The notes under the pieces are model-generated. The model did no database searches, had not been told where the DNA came from, and worked only from the letters and a program-made list of their open reading frames with translations. A stretch of DNA of 14,194 bases, from positions 1 through 14,194 of the forward strand of contig JAUNRP010000025.1 in NCBI GenBank assembly GCA_030544165.1, in the 5' to 3' direction. The position numbers and the translations under genes are program-made. The DNA comes from a bacterium. Lineage in GTDB: Bacteria > Actinomycetota > Actinomycetes > Actinomycetales > Actinomycetaceae. Shown in pieces: positions 1 through 4,924 of this stretch (the first letter of the stretch is position 1; each line of letters begins with the position of its first letter).

Positions 1-17
1 CTCTCGTCCCTCGGCCG

Positions 18-560
18 TCACTCGCCGTCGCCCGCCAGCCGGAACTCGTACGTGGCGCCCGCGCCGAGCGTCCGCCCCACCGTGCAGTTCTTCTTCACGG
101 CCGCCGCCGCCCGCTCTTCAAGCTTCTCCCGCTCCTCCTCGCCCAGGTCCTGGACGGGCGCAACCACGGTCACGCGGAATTGCGCGTAACGCTCCTCCTC
201 CTCGTGCTTGAGCGTCTCCACCGTGGTCTGGGAGGGAAAGTCCGCCCCGAGCGCGTGCACGAGCCGCGCATCCGCACTCATCGCGTTGCACGCCGCGAGC
301 GCGAGCTTGAGCAGCTCCCCGGGCGTGAATCCCGCCGGGTCCTCCTCGCGTGCGATCCGCAGTTCCGCGCCGCTCCTGGTGTGCGCCACGTACGTGCCCT
401 CGCCAATGCGCGTGATCGTCAGTGGGTGCGAGGTCACGAGCCCGTCACCCTCCTCGAACGCCTGGCTCTCCCTTCCCGACGGCGGAGGCGGGGCTTCCGT
501 CTCCACGTCCCCTCCCTCGGGGCGTGCGGGAATCGTCTCGTGGGTCTCGGGCTTGGTCAT
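18..560 (-). CDS. OsmC/Ohr-family peroxiredoxin-like protein
   Basis: This 180-residue protein matches the OsmC family, thiol-dependent peroxidases that reduce organic hydroperoxides in the cytoplasm. The family's two reactive cysteines are present: Cys91 in the helix LALAACNAMSADARL and Cys159 in VKKNCTVGRTL. The body from about residue 42 has normal OsmC length. Residues 1-40 are a Pro/Glu-rich extension that looks disordered; part of it (PPPSGRE) is encoded by a copy of a repeat found elsewhere in the window. The ATG at 560 is supported by a TAGCCT -10 box ending exactly 6 nt upstream, which implies a leaderless transcript. A later start near residue 40 is possible if the extension is an artefact. 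The DUF2505 gene lies 118 nt upstream on the same strand. Substrate (organic peroxide or another electrophile) cannot be told from sequence. Family call is firm. Confidence 0.9.
   Translation of the reverse strand: MTKPETHETIPARPEGGDVETEAPPPPSGRESQAFEEGDGLVTSHPLTITRIGEGTYVAHTRSGAELRIAREEDPAGFTPGELLKLALAACNAMSADARLVHALGADFPSQTTVETLKHEEEERYAQFRVTVVAPVQDLGEEEREKLEERAAAAVKKNCTVGRTLGAGATYEFRLAGDGE
470..485 (+). repeat. Partial repeat copy inside the osmC-like gene
   Basis: CCCTTCCCGACGGCGG here is identical to 14073-14088. It lies within the coding region of the osmC-like gene and encodes part of its low-complexity N-terminal extension. Confidence 0.5.
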
Positions 561-566
561 CCTTCA

Positions 567-572
567 AGGCTA
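567..572 (-). promoter_or_regulatory. -10 box for the osmC-like gene (leaderless)
   Basis: On the minus strand TAGCCT fits the actinobacterial TANNNT -10 consensus. It is followed by 6 nt and then the ATG at 560, so transcription would begin at the start codon. No clear -35 is visible. Confidence 0.55.
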
Positions 573-658
573 CCTGCGCGGTTGGCTGCCCGCGCGAGCG
601 GTGGTGCGCCCGTCGTCGGGACACACCCCGCAGGAAGGCGAGGGCCGCGCGCCAGGGC

Positions 659-677
659 GAGCCCCGCCGTCGGGAAG
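659..677 (-). repeat. Dispersed repeat copy, CTTCCCGACGGCGGGGCTC
   Basis: The minus strand reads CTTCCCGACGGCGGGGCTC, an exact 19-base match to 14075-14093 on the plus strand. It begins one base past the stop of the DUF2505 gene. Its core CCCGACGGCGGG is a small imperfect palindrome (arms CCCG/CGGG), like REP-type elements. The rest of the 561-678 gap holds only the osmC-like promoter and no gene. Confidence 0.6.
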
Positions 678-678
678 G

Positions 679-1197
679 TCAGCCCTCCTGCTGCTCCAGG
701 TACATCTCGAGCACCCGGGCCTCGATCCCCATGACGCGATCCGTGTACTTGAGGGCCTGGTTCTCGATCGCGCCCCCCACGAGCGGCACGTTCACGGAGA
801 GCTCGCCATCGTAGGAGCGCCGCGAGCCGCCGTTCGCGTCATCGCGGAGCACGAACCCGGCGCGCATGGATCCCCGATCCGGCACGGTGGTGAGGCGGAA
901 CTCCCCGGTGTGGGAGCCATCCGCCGCGGGGGCGTCCCAGAGTTGCTCGATGGTGACCTCCACGCCCTTGGAGAGGAAGCGCCGCGCCATGTTCGGCAGC
1001 TTCTCCGGCCCGGCGTACACCACGGCGGTGAGCACCTCGCGGTCTCCCTGCTGCGTGACGGAGCGGGAGCGGACCTCCGCGCCCACCTCCCCGGCGAACC
1101 GCTCCACCAGGAAATCGGCGAACGCCTCATCCGTCTGGATGGACCGCACCTGGGTGGCCGGGATCGAGTAGGTGGCCTCGGCGGTGAACTTCTTCAT
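679..1197 (-). CDS. DUF2505 domain-containing protein
   Basis: This 172-residue protein has the look of the actinobacterial DUF2505 family, which is related in fold to START/SRPBCC-type ligand-binding proteins. It opens with the typical MKKFTAEATYSIPATQV, then DEAFADFLVERFAGEVGAEV, and later VTIEQLWDAP and a GEFRLTTVPDRG strand. No enzymatic motif, signal peptide or membrane helix is visible, so it is probably cytosolic. The molecular role of the family is not established. The start is supported by a good ribosome-binding site (AAGGGAG, 5 nt before the ATG), unlike its leaderless neighbours. It is transcribed divergently from the sensor kinase gene across a 69-nt gap. A possible ligand is unknown. 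Family assignment rests on overall sequence feel rather than a search. Confidence 0.75.
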   Translation of the reverse strand: MKKFTAEATYSIPATQVRSIQTDEAFADFLVERFAGEVGAEVRSRSVTQQGDREVLTAVVYAGPEKLPNMARRFLSKGVEVTIEQLWDAPAADGSHTGEFRLTTVPDRGSMRAGFVLRDDANGGSRRSYDGELSVNVPLVGGAIENQALKYTDRVMGIEARVLEMYLEQQEG

Positions 1198-1202
1198 GGG
1201 AA

Positions 1203-1209
1203 CTCCCTT
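1203..1209 (-). promoter_or_regulatory. Ribosome-binding site of the DUF2505 gene
   Basis: The minus strand reads AAGGGAG, 5 nt before the ATG at 1197. It fixes this start and marks this gene as leadered, in contrast to the divergent kinase gene. Confidence 0.6.
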
Positions 1210-1254
1210 GTGGGCGCGGATCTGCTGGGTCCAACACTAACCGGGAACGCGCCG

Positions 1255-1260
1255 TAGGCT
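1255..1260 (+). promoter_or_regulatory. -10 box for the pdtaS-like gene (leaderless)
   Basis: TAGGCT fits TANNNT and is followed by 6 nt (gctgcc) and the GTG start at 1267. The same hexamer at the same spacing precedes the other histidine kinase gene at 13256. Confidence 0.55.
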
Positions 1261-1266
1261 GCTGCC

Positions 1267-2715
1267 GTGGCAAACCTTGGCGAGATCCTCCGCGAACACG
1301 GGCAACTCAGCCCCATCGAGGTGGAGTGGCTGCACCTGCTGGTGGTGGACTGGCAGGTGGTCTCGGACCTCTCGTTCTCGGACCTCGTCCTCTGGGTCGA
1401 CGACGGGGACGGGGGTTTCGTTGCCGCCGCCCACTGCCGTCCGTCCACCGGCGTCACGGTGCACCAGGACGACGTGGTGGGCGACCACCTCCCGCACGGC
1501 CGCGTGGAGCAGATGCGCCGGGCGCTCTCGGAGGGCATGATCCAGCACTCCACGGAACCGCGCTGGACGGGCTCCTACGCCGTGCGCGAGGACCTGGTTC
1601 CCGTGGTGTGCAACGGCCGGGCGATCGCCGTGATGGCGCGTGAGGCCAACTTGGGGATCGCGCGCAGCCCCTCACGCCTGGAGGTCAACTACCTCGCGCT
1701 GGCGGACGACCTCTGCTCCATGGTCTCCCGCGGCGAGTTCCCGCAGACCTCCGCGCCGGGCGCCCGCCGGGGCGGCCCCCGTGTGGGGGACGGGATCGTG
1801 CGGATCGATTCCGATGGCGTGGTCATGTACGCCTCGCCCAACGCCATGAGCTGCTTCCACCGGCTCGGCCTGCCGGACCCGCTGGTGGGGAAGGTGCTGG
1901 CCTCCGTGATCTCCTCGCGAATCGAGGTGCACTCAACCGTGGACGAATCGCTTCCCGTGGTCCTCATGGGCCGGGCTGCGTGGCAGTCCGAGGTGGACTC
2001 GCACGGGGTGTCCGTGACCTTCCGGGCCATCCCGCTGACCGAGTACGGCCAGCGGCGCGGCGCGATCATCATGGTGCGCGACGTCTCCGAGATCCGCATC
2101 CGCGAGCGCGAGCTCATGAGCAAGGACGCCACCATCCGGGAGATCCACCACCGGGTGAAGAACAACCTCCAGACCGTCTCCGCCCTGCTGCGCCTCCAGG
2201 CCCGCCGCAGCGAGGTGCCGGAGGTGAAGACCGCGCTCGCGGAGGCGCAGCGCCGCGTGGCCACGATCGCGGTGGTCCACGAGAACCTCTCGCAGACCGC
2301 CACGGAGACCGTGAACTTCGATGAGCTGCTGGACCGGATCATCTCCCTCGCCGCGGACGTGGCACGCCAGGAGTCCCGCGTGGTCACCCGCGTGGAGGGC
2401 GCGGTGGGGATGGTGCCCTCCGCGGTTGCCACCTCGCTCGCGGTGGTGGTGACGGAGTTGGTCTCCAACGCCATCGAGCACGGACTGAGCTACCAGTCCG
2501 GGGTGGTGCGGGTCACCGCCCGGCGTGAAGGCGATGACCTGGAGCTCCACGTGATCGACGACGGCGCCGGGCTCGAGAAGGGTGAGGGTCCCGGGAGCGG
2601 CCTGGGCACCCAGATCGTGCGCACCCTTGTGGCGGCCGAGCTGCGCGGGACGATCGGCTGGTCCGAGTCCGCCGGTGGCGGCACGGACGTGACGGTGCAC
2701 GTGCACCTCGGATAG
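1267..2715 (+). CDS. pdtaS: PdtaS-type cytosolic sensor histidine kinase
   Basis: This 482-residue kinase has no membrane helix and follows the PdtaS plan: a GAF-like N-terminal domain (about residues 10-155), a PAS domain (about 170-285), a HisKA_2 dimerisation/phosphoacceptor domain and a HATPase domain to the end. The H-box EIHHRVKNNLQT places the phosphoacceptor at His294 or His295. The ATP-binding site shows ELVSNAIEHG (Asn401), VIDDGAGL and GSGLGTQIV. In mycobacteria PdtaS phosphorylates the ANTAR RNA-binding regulator PdtaR and has been linked to nitric oxide, copper and c-di-GMP sensing. No PdtaR gene is in this window, which is common because the partners are unlinked. The GTG start is favoured by the domain start and the -10 box 6 nt upstream. 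It is convergent, at a distance, with the whiB1-type gene, as in M. tuberculosis. The inducing signal here is not deducible. Confidence 0.9.
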   Translation: MANLGEILREHGQLSPIEVEWLHLLVVDWQVVSDLSFSDLVLWVDDGDGGFVAAAHCRPSTGVTVHQDDVVGDHLPHGRVEQMRRALSEGMIQHSTEPRWTGSYAVREDLVPVVCNGRAIAVMAREANLGIARSPSRLEVNYLALADDLCSMVSRGEFPQTSAPGARRGGPRVGDGIVRIDSDGVVMYASPNAMSCFHRLGLPDPLVGKVLASVISSRIEVHSTVDESLPVVLMGRAAWQSEVDSHGVSVTFRAIPLTEYGQRRGAIIMVRDVSEIRIRERELMSKDATIREIHHRVKNNLQTVSALLRLQARRSEVPEVKTALAEAQRRVATIAVVHENLSQTATETVNFDELLDRIISLAADVARQESRVVTRVEGAVGMVPSAVATSLAVVVTELVSNAIEHGLSYQSGVVRVTARREGDDLELHVIDDGAGLEKGEGPGSGLGTQIVRTLVAAELRGTIGWSESAGGGTDVTVHVHLG

Positions 2716-2730
2716 CGGGACGGGGGCGCG

Positions 2731-2886
2731 TCACCACCGCGGCGCGAACGCGCCTCCGGCGGCGAGCGCGACCAGCGCGGCTGCCACCCCCGCGACGGGA
2801 ATCGCCTGAGGCCGTACCTCGGGCCGCGCGAGCACCGCCTGGGCGAGCGCGACCACTCCCGCGACGGCGAGTCCTCGTGCCGTCAC
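2731..2886 (-). CDS. Possible 51-residue two-helix membrane protein
   Basis: Reading from a GTG at 2886 gives VTARGLAVAGVVALAQAVLA, then a short polar stretch (RPEVRPQAIP) and a second hydrophobic segment ending in FAPRW and TGA. Third codon positions are strongly G/C, as in real genes here. The GTG overlaps the TGA of the upstream ORF as GTGA, which suggests translational coupling. A weak GGCGGA lies upstream. The alternative is that this is the C-terminal part of the upstream ORF, separated by a one-base frameshift. I do not recognise a family. It ends 16 nt from the convergent kinase stop. Too short for ordinary gene callers. Confidence 0.4.
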   Translation of the reverse strand: MTARGLAVAGVVALAQAVLARPEVRPQAIPVAGVAAALVALAAGGAFAPRW

Positions 2887-3128
2887 CCGGCGTGCGTCCG
2901 CCGCGAGATGCCAGCATCGCGGGGATCCGGCGGGAGGAGCGACCCGGCCTTGGGCGCGGCCGAGCCAGGGGCTGTGCGCAAGACGGGCGGTGGATGTGGT
3001 CCGGAGGGGTGGACCCCGAGGGGGGTCAGAAGCCGGCCGAGAATCATGAGGGCAACGATGCCGGCGAGAGCGAGTCCGGTCGTAGCGGCAAGGCGGTGAG
3101 GCAGGAGAGGAGCCCTAGACATGCGCAT
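2883..3128 (-). CDS. Small membrane-anchored protein with Pro-rich tail
   Basis: This 81-residue ORF has one convincing transmembrane helix (LAATTGLALAGIVALMILGRLL, about residues 13-34) after a short basic start (MRMSRAPLLPHR). A hydrophilic Pro/Gly/Ala-rich tail follows, with no family I recognise. The start lies in the left arm of a palindrome that also controls the divergent gene at 3152. Start choice is open: ATG at 3128 or the second ATG at 3122; neither has a ribosome-binding site. A TAACAT -10 box at 3132-3127 would place transcription initiation around 3121-3119, so if this promoter is used the later ATG is only marginally covered. The ORF ends in GTGA, overlapping the next tiny membrane ORF. 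It could be one of two coupled genes, or the N-terminal part of a single frameshifted protein with three helices. Confidence 0.4.
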   Translation of the reverse strand: MRMSRAPLLPHRLAATTGLALAGIVALMILGRLLTPLGVHPSGPHPPPVLRTAPGSAAPKAGSLLPPDPRDAGISRRTHAG

Positions 3129-3146
3129 GTTAATCACTTTAACATG
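3126..3146. promoter_or_regulatory. Palindromic operator with divergent -10 boxes
   Basis: CATGTTAA (3126-3133) and TTAACATG (3139-3146) are perfect 8-bp inverted arms around a 5-bp spacer TCACT. Each arm also contains TAACAT, a TANNNT-type -10 box: on the plus strand at 3140-3145, exactly 6 nt before the ATG at 3152, and on the minus strand at 3132-3127. It is strikingly AT-rich for this genome. Size and symmetry fit a TetR dimer site, and a TetR gene lies 250 bp away. Binding would block both promoters. The regulator assignment is inference. Confidence 0.6.
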
Positions 3147-3151
3147 AAGGA

Positions 3152-3391
3152 ATGCACCCTCGTATCCAACGGACCCTGCTCCGCATCTTCCACATCGCCC
3201 TGGGCGCGGTGATCGCCGCCCTCGTCTATATGCCCCCGACATGGACGGAGCCGATCCGCCTGGTGCTCGGAGTGGTCGTGGTTCCACTACTCGTGGCGTC
3301 AGGCCTGGTGCTCTGGCACCAGGGGAGGATTACACGCTGGCTCGCGAGGCGCCGCACGTCGGAGCGTCGTTCCACTGTCCACCACCGATAA
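3152..3391 (+). CDS. Small two-helix membrane protein
   Basis: This 79-residue protein has two clear transmembrane segments: about residues 10-27 (LRIFHIALGAVIAALVYM) and 35-54 (IRLVLGVVVVPLLVASGLVLW), with a short PPTWTEP turn between them. A basic C-terminus follows (HQGRITRWLARRRTSERR), predicting cytoplasmic ends. I do not recognise a named family, and no catalytic motif is visible. The sequence AAGGA abuts the ATG too closely to be a normal ribosome-binding site. A TAACAT -10 box 6 nt upstream instead implies a leaderless transcript. It stops 7 nt before the TetR gene and probably shares control with it. Several codons (CTA, GTT, CGT, GGA) are less GC-biased than in flanking genes, a weak hint of transfer. 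Confidence 0.7.
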   Translation: MHPRIQRTLLRIFHIALGAVIAALVYMPPTWTEPIRLVLGVVVVPLLVASGLVLWHQGRITRWLARRRTSERRSTVHHR

Positions 3392-3392
3392 T
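3387..3392 (+). promoter_or_regulatory. Candidate -10 box for the tetR gene
   Basis: GATAAT is followed by 6 nt and the GTG at 3399, the same spacing as the other leaderless promoters here. It overlaps the stop of the upstream gene, so tetR may also be read through from 3152. Confidence 0.4.
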
Positions 3393-3398
3393 GGCGGG

Positions 3399-3959
3399 GT
3401 GACCAGCTACCACCGCGAAGACCTCGCCTCGGACCTCGTTCGCGCGGCGAGGAGCCTGGTGGAGTCAGAGGGAGAACCGGCCGCCACGATCACGCGAGTC
3501 GCCGCTGCGTGCAAGGTGAGCGTGGCCGCGCCCTACCGGCACTTCGCCCACAGGAAGGAGTTGCTGGGTGCGGTAGCCGCGTCGGGCTTCGCCGAACTGG
3601 CGGACGCACTCGGAGCGGCAGCGGAGCGGGCTGCTGACCCTGGCGACCGCCTTCTGGACGCGGGAACCGCATATGTGGAGTACGCCCTCGCCCACCCCCG
3701 GCTCTTCCGGTTGATGTTCGACGCCGAGGTGCGCACCGGGCAGGCGCGGGCGGGAGTGGGAGCTTTCGGAACGCTGGGGGAGGTGGTGACGTCGCTATCG
3801 CTGGGCGTGCCCGCGGACCGGGCCGTCCGCGCTGCCTGGGCCCTCGCCCATGGACATGCAATGCTGCGGGTGGGCGGGATGCGCACGTTTGCGGAGGGGA
3901 ACTCGTCGGAGCAGATCCGGGCGGACCTCAGCGTTTTGCTCGAAGGAGTGCTGCGGTAG
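3399..3959 (+). CDS. TetR/AcrR-family transcriptional regulator
   Basis: This 186-residue protein has the N-terminal TetR helix-turn-helix (about residues 8-55): LVRAARSLVESEGEPAATITRVAAACKVSVAAPYRHFAHRKELLGAV, with the typical YRHF recognition helix end. The C-terminal half holds AHPRLFRLMFDAEV and AWALAHGHAMLRVGG, characteristic of the WHG-type ligand-binding domain (TetR_C_33-like), so it should be a ligand-responsive dimer. The GTG start sits 7 nt after the stop of the small membrane gene. The perfect palindrome at 3126-3146 is the obvious candidate operator. The natural targets are then the small membrane genes around it, and through the operon tetR itself. The ligand is unknown. A hairpin terminator lies about 60 bp downstream. 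Confidence 0.9.
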   Translation: MTSYHREDLASDLVRAARSLVESEGEPAATITRVAAACKVSVAAPYRHFAHRKELLGAVAASGFAELADALGAAAERAADPGDRLLDAGTAYVEYALAHPRLFRLMFDAEVRTGQARAGVGAFGTLGEVVTSLSLGVPADRAVRAAWALAHGHAMLRVGGMRTFAEGNSSEQIRADLSVLLEGVLR

Positions 3960-4021
3960 TTCCGCGCCAGCGGGGACCTGGAACTCGGCGCGCTTTCGTA
4001 GGGTTCTCGAGCAAATGCGAA

Positions 4022-4049
4022 AGCGGGGCACCCTCTCGGGTACCCCGCT
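4022..4049. terminator. Bidirectional hairpin terminator between tetR and whiB1
   Basis: AGCGGGG-C-ACCC and GGGT-A-CCCCGCT form a 12-bp stem with one C/A mismatch and a TCTC loop. On the minus strand the stem is followed by TTCGCATTT, a modest T-rich tail that suits termination of the whiB1-type gene 20 nt upstream. On the plus side there is no U tract. It sits where two convergent transcripts meet. Confidence 0.75.
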
Positions 4050-4068
4050 CACCGCACTCGATGATGCG

Positions 4069-4317
4069 TCAGCCTGCGCGGCGTGCGCGGGCGGTCCTCC
4101 GCTTGAGCGCGCGGCGCTCGTCCTCGGACAGTCCGCCCCAGACACCGGCGTCCTGGCCGGTCTCGATCGCCCACTTGAGGCAGGTCTCGATCACCGGGCA
4201 GGAGTGGCAGACGGCCTTGGCCTCTTCGATCTGCTGGAGAGCCGGACCGGTATTCCCGATGGGGAAGAACAGTTCGGGGTCCTCCGTCAGACACGCGGCA
4301 CGGTGGCGCCAATCCAT
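4069..4317 (-). CDS. whiB1: WhiB1-type Fe-S transcription factor
   Basis: This 82-residue protein closely resembles M. tuberculosis WhiB1 / Streptomyces WblE. It opens MDWRHRAACLTEDPELFFPIGNTGPA, carries the four [4Fe-4S] cysteines Cys9, Cys37, Cys40 and Cys46 (CHSC plus C), the GVWGG turn at 58-62 and a basic C-terminus LKRRTARARR. In mycobacteria WhiB1 is essential, binds the primary sigma factor region 4 and reacts with nitric oxide; the same job is likely here. The ATG has a good ribosome-binding site (AGGAG, 6 nt upstream). It has a long upstream region with direct repeats and a candidate promoter. The convergent arrangement with pdtaS matches M. tuberculosis, although about 1.3 kb of other genes separates them here. 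Confidence 0.93.
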   Translation of the reverse strand: MDWRHRAACLTEDPELFFPIGNTGPALQQIEEAKAVCHSCPVIETCLKWAIETGQDAGVWGGLSEDERRALKRRTARARRAG

Positions 4318-4368
4318 GTATTACTCCTGTGAGCCGATGTGACGCGCTGGGCGTCCGGTGCATCAAAA

Positions 4369-4425
4369 ACACGCACCTTGGGGGTGCGATTACTCAAGGC
4401 TTACACGCACCTTGAGGGGTGACAA
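4369..4425 (-). promoter_or_regulatory. whiB1 promoter region with 12-bp direct repeats
   Basis: ACACGCACCTTG occurs at 4369-4380 and again at 4403-4414, a 34-bp period. The first copy is also part of an inverted repeat CGCACC-TTGGG-GGTGCG (4372-4388). On the minus strand TTGTCA (4425-4420) followed 16 nt later by TAAGCC (4403-4398) could be the -35/-10. One repeat would then lie between the two boxes and the other just downstream. The leader is roughly 70-80 nt, and the rest of it shows nothing else clear. Promoter boxes are a guess; the repeats are directly visible. Confidence 0.45.
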
Positions 4426-4521
4426 GGGCTGCCCCGAAAGAGGCCGGGTTATGTTGCTCACACAACGCTCACCACACGTTCACCTCGGTCTGTCAGGGCC
4501 GATCCGGGCCGCGCACCTCAC

Positions 4522-4527
4522 TAGGAT
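4522..4527 (+). promoter_or_regulatory. -10 box for the four-helix membrane gene
   Basis: TAGGAT matches TANNNT and is 7 nt before the ATG at 4535, again implying a leaderless or nearly leaderless mRNA. No convincing -35 is seen. Confidence 0.5.
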
Positions 4528-4534
4528 CGGGCAC

Positions 4535-4924
4535 ATGCCGAGCCTGCCGCCCTCACCGGGTCCCATCCGCGCGATCGCCGCCATCACCGTGGCCCAGGTG
4601 CTGATCGTGGCGGTGCTCGCGTTCATCGAACTGCTGCGCCCCGGCGGCGTGTTCGAGGATCCCGGCCTCCACATCTTCTGGCTCCTCGTGATCGCCCTGA
4701 CCTCCTTCGCCTCGTGGCAGCTGCTGCAGGCCCGCCCGTGGGCGCGCAGCGTGCTCATCACGTGGCACCTGCTGCTCGCGATGTCCTTCATCGCCTCGAT
4801 CCGCCTCATCGGGTTCACGGCGCTGATCGGCTTCGCCGCGTCCGCGATCGCGATCTTCCTGTTCACGCGCCCGAGCGCGCGGGAGTTCATCGTGGACCGC
4901 CGCTCCGAGATGCTCGACGACTGA
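4535..4924 (+). CDS. Four-helix integral membrane protein, unknown function
   Basis: This 129-residue protein has four hydrophobic segments: about residues 12-34 (AIAAITVAQVLIVAVLAFIELL), 47-62 (IFWLLVIALTSFASWQ), 73-88 (SVLITWHLLLAMSFIA) and 92-113 (LIGFTALIGFAASAIAIFLFT). It ends in a charged cytoplasmic tail. The ATG at 4535 is chosen because the TAGGAT box lies 7 nt upstream; the open frame extends further 5' but without coding character. No family is recognised with confidence; small integral membrane proteins near whiB1 are common in actinobacteria. Its coding strand is overlapped in full by the overrun of the convergent FHA-FtsK frame. Hydrophobic pattern and codon bias favour this strand as the real gene. 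Confidence 0.8.
   Translation: MPSLPPSPGPIRAIAAITVAQVLIVAVLAFIELLRPGGVFEDPGLHIFWLLVIALTSFASWQLLQARPWARSVLITWHLLLAMSFIASIRLIGFTALIGFAASAIAIFLFTRPSAREFIVDRRSEMLDD

Noticed and set aside
208..1257. A 349-codon plus-strand frame across the osmC-like and DUF2505 genes
   Set aside because: It is a shadow of two recognisable minus-strand families and has no domain of its own.
4358..4534. A longer N-terminus for the four-helix membrane protein
   Set aside because: The extra residues lack coding character and cover the whiB1 promoter repeats. The TAGGAT box fits the ATG at 4535.
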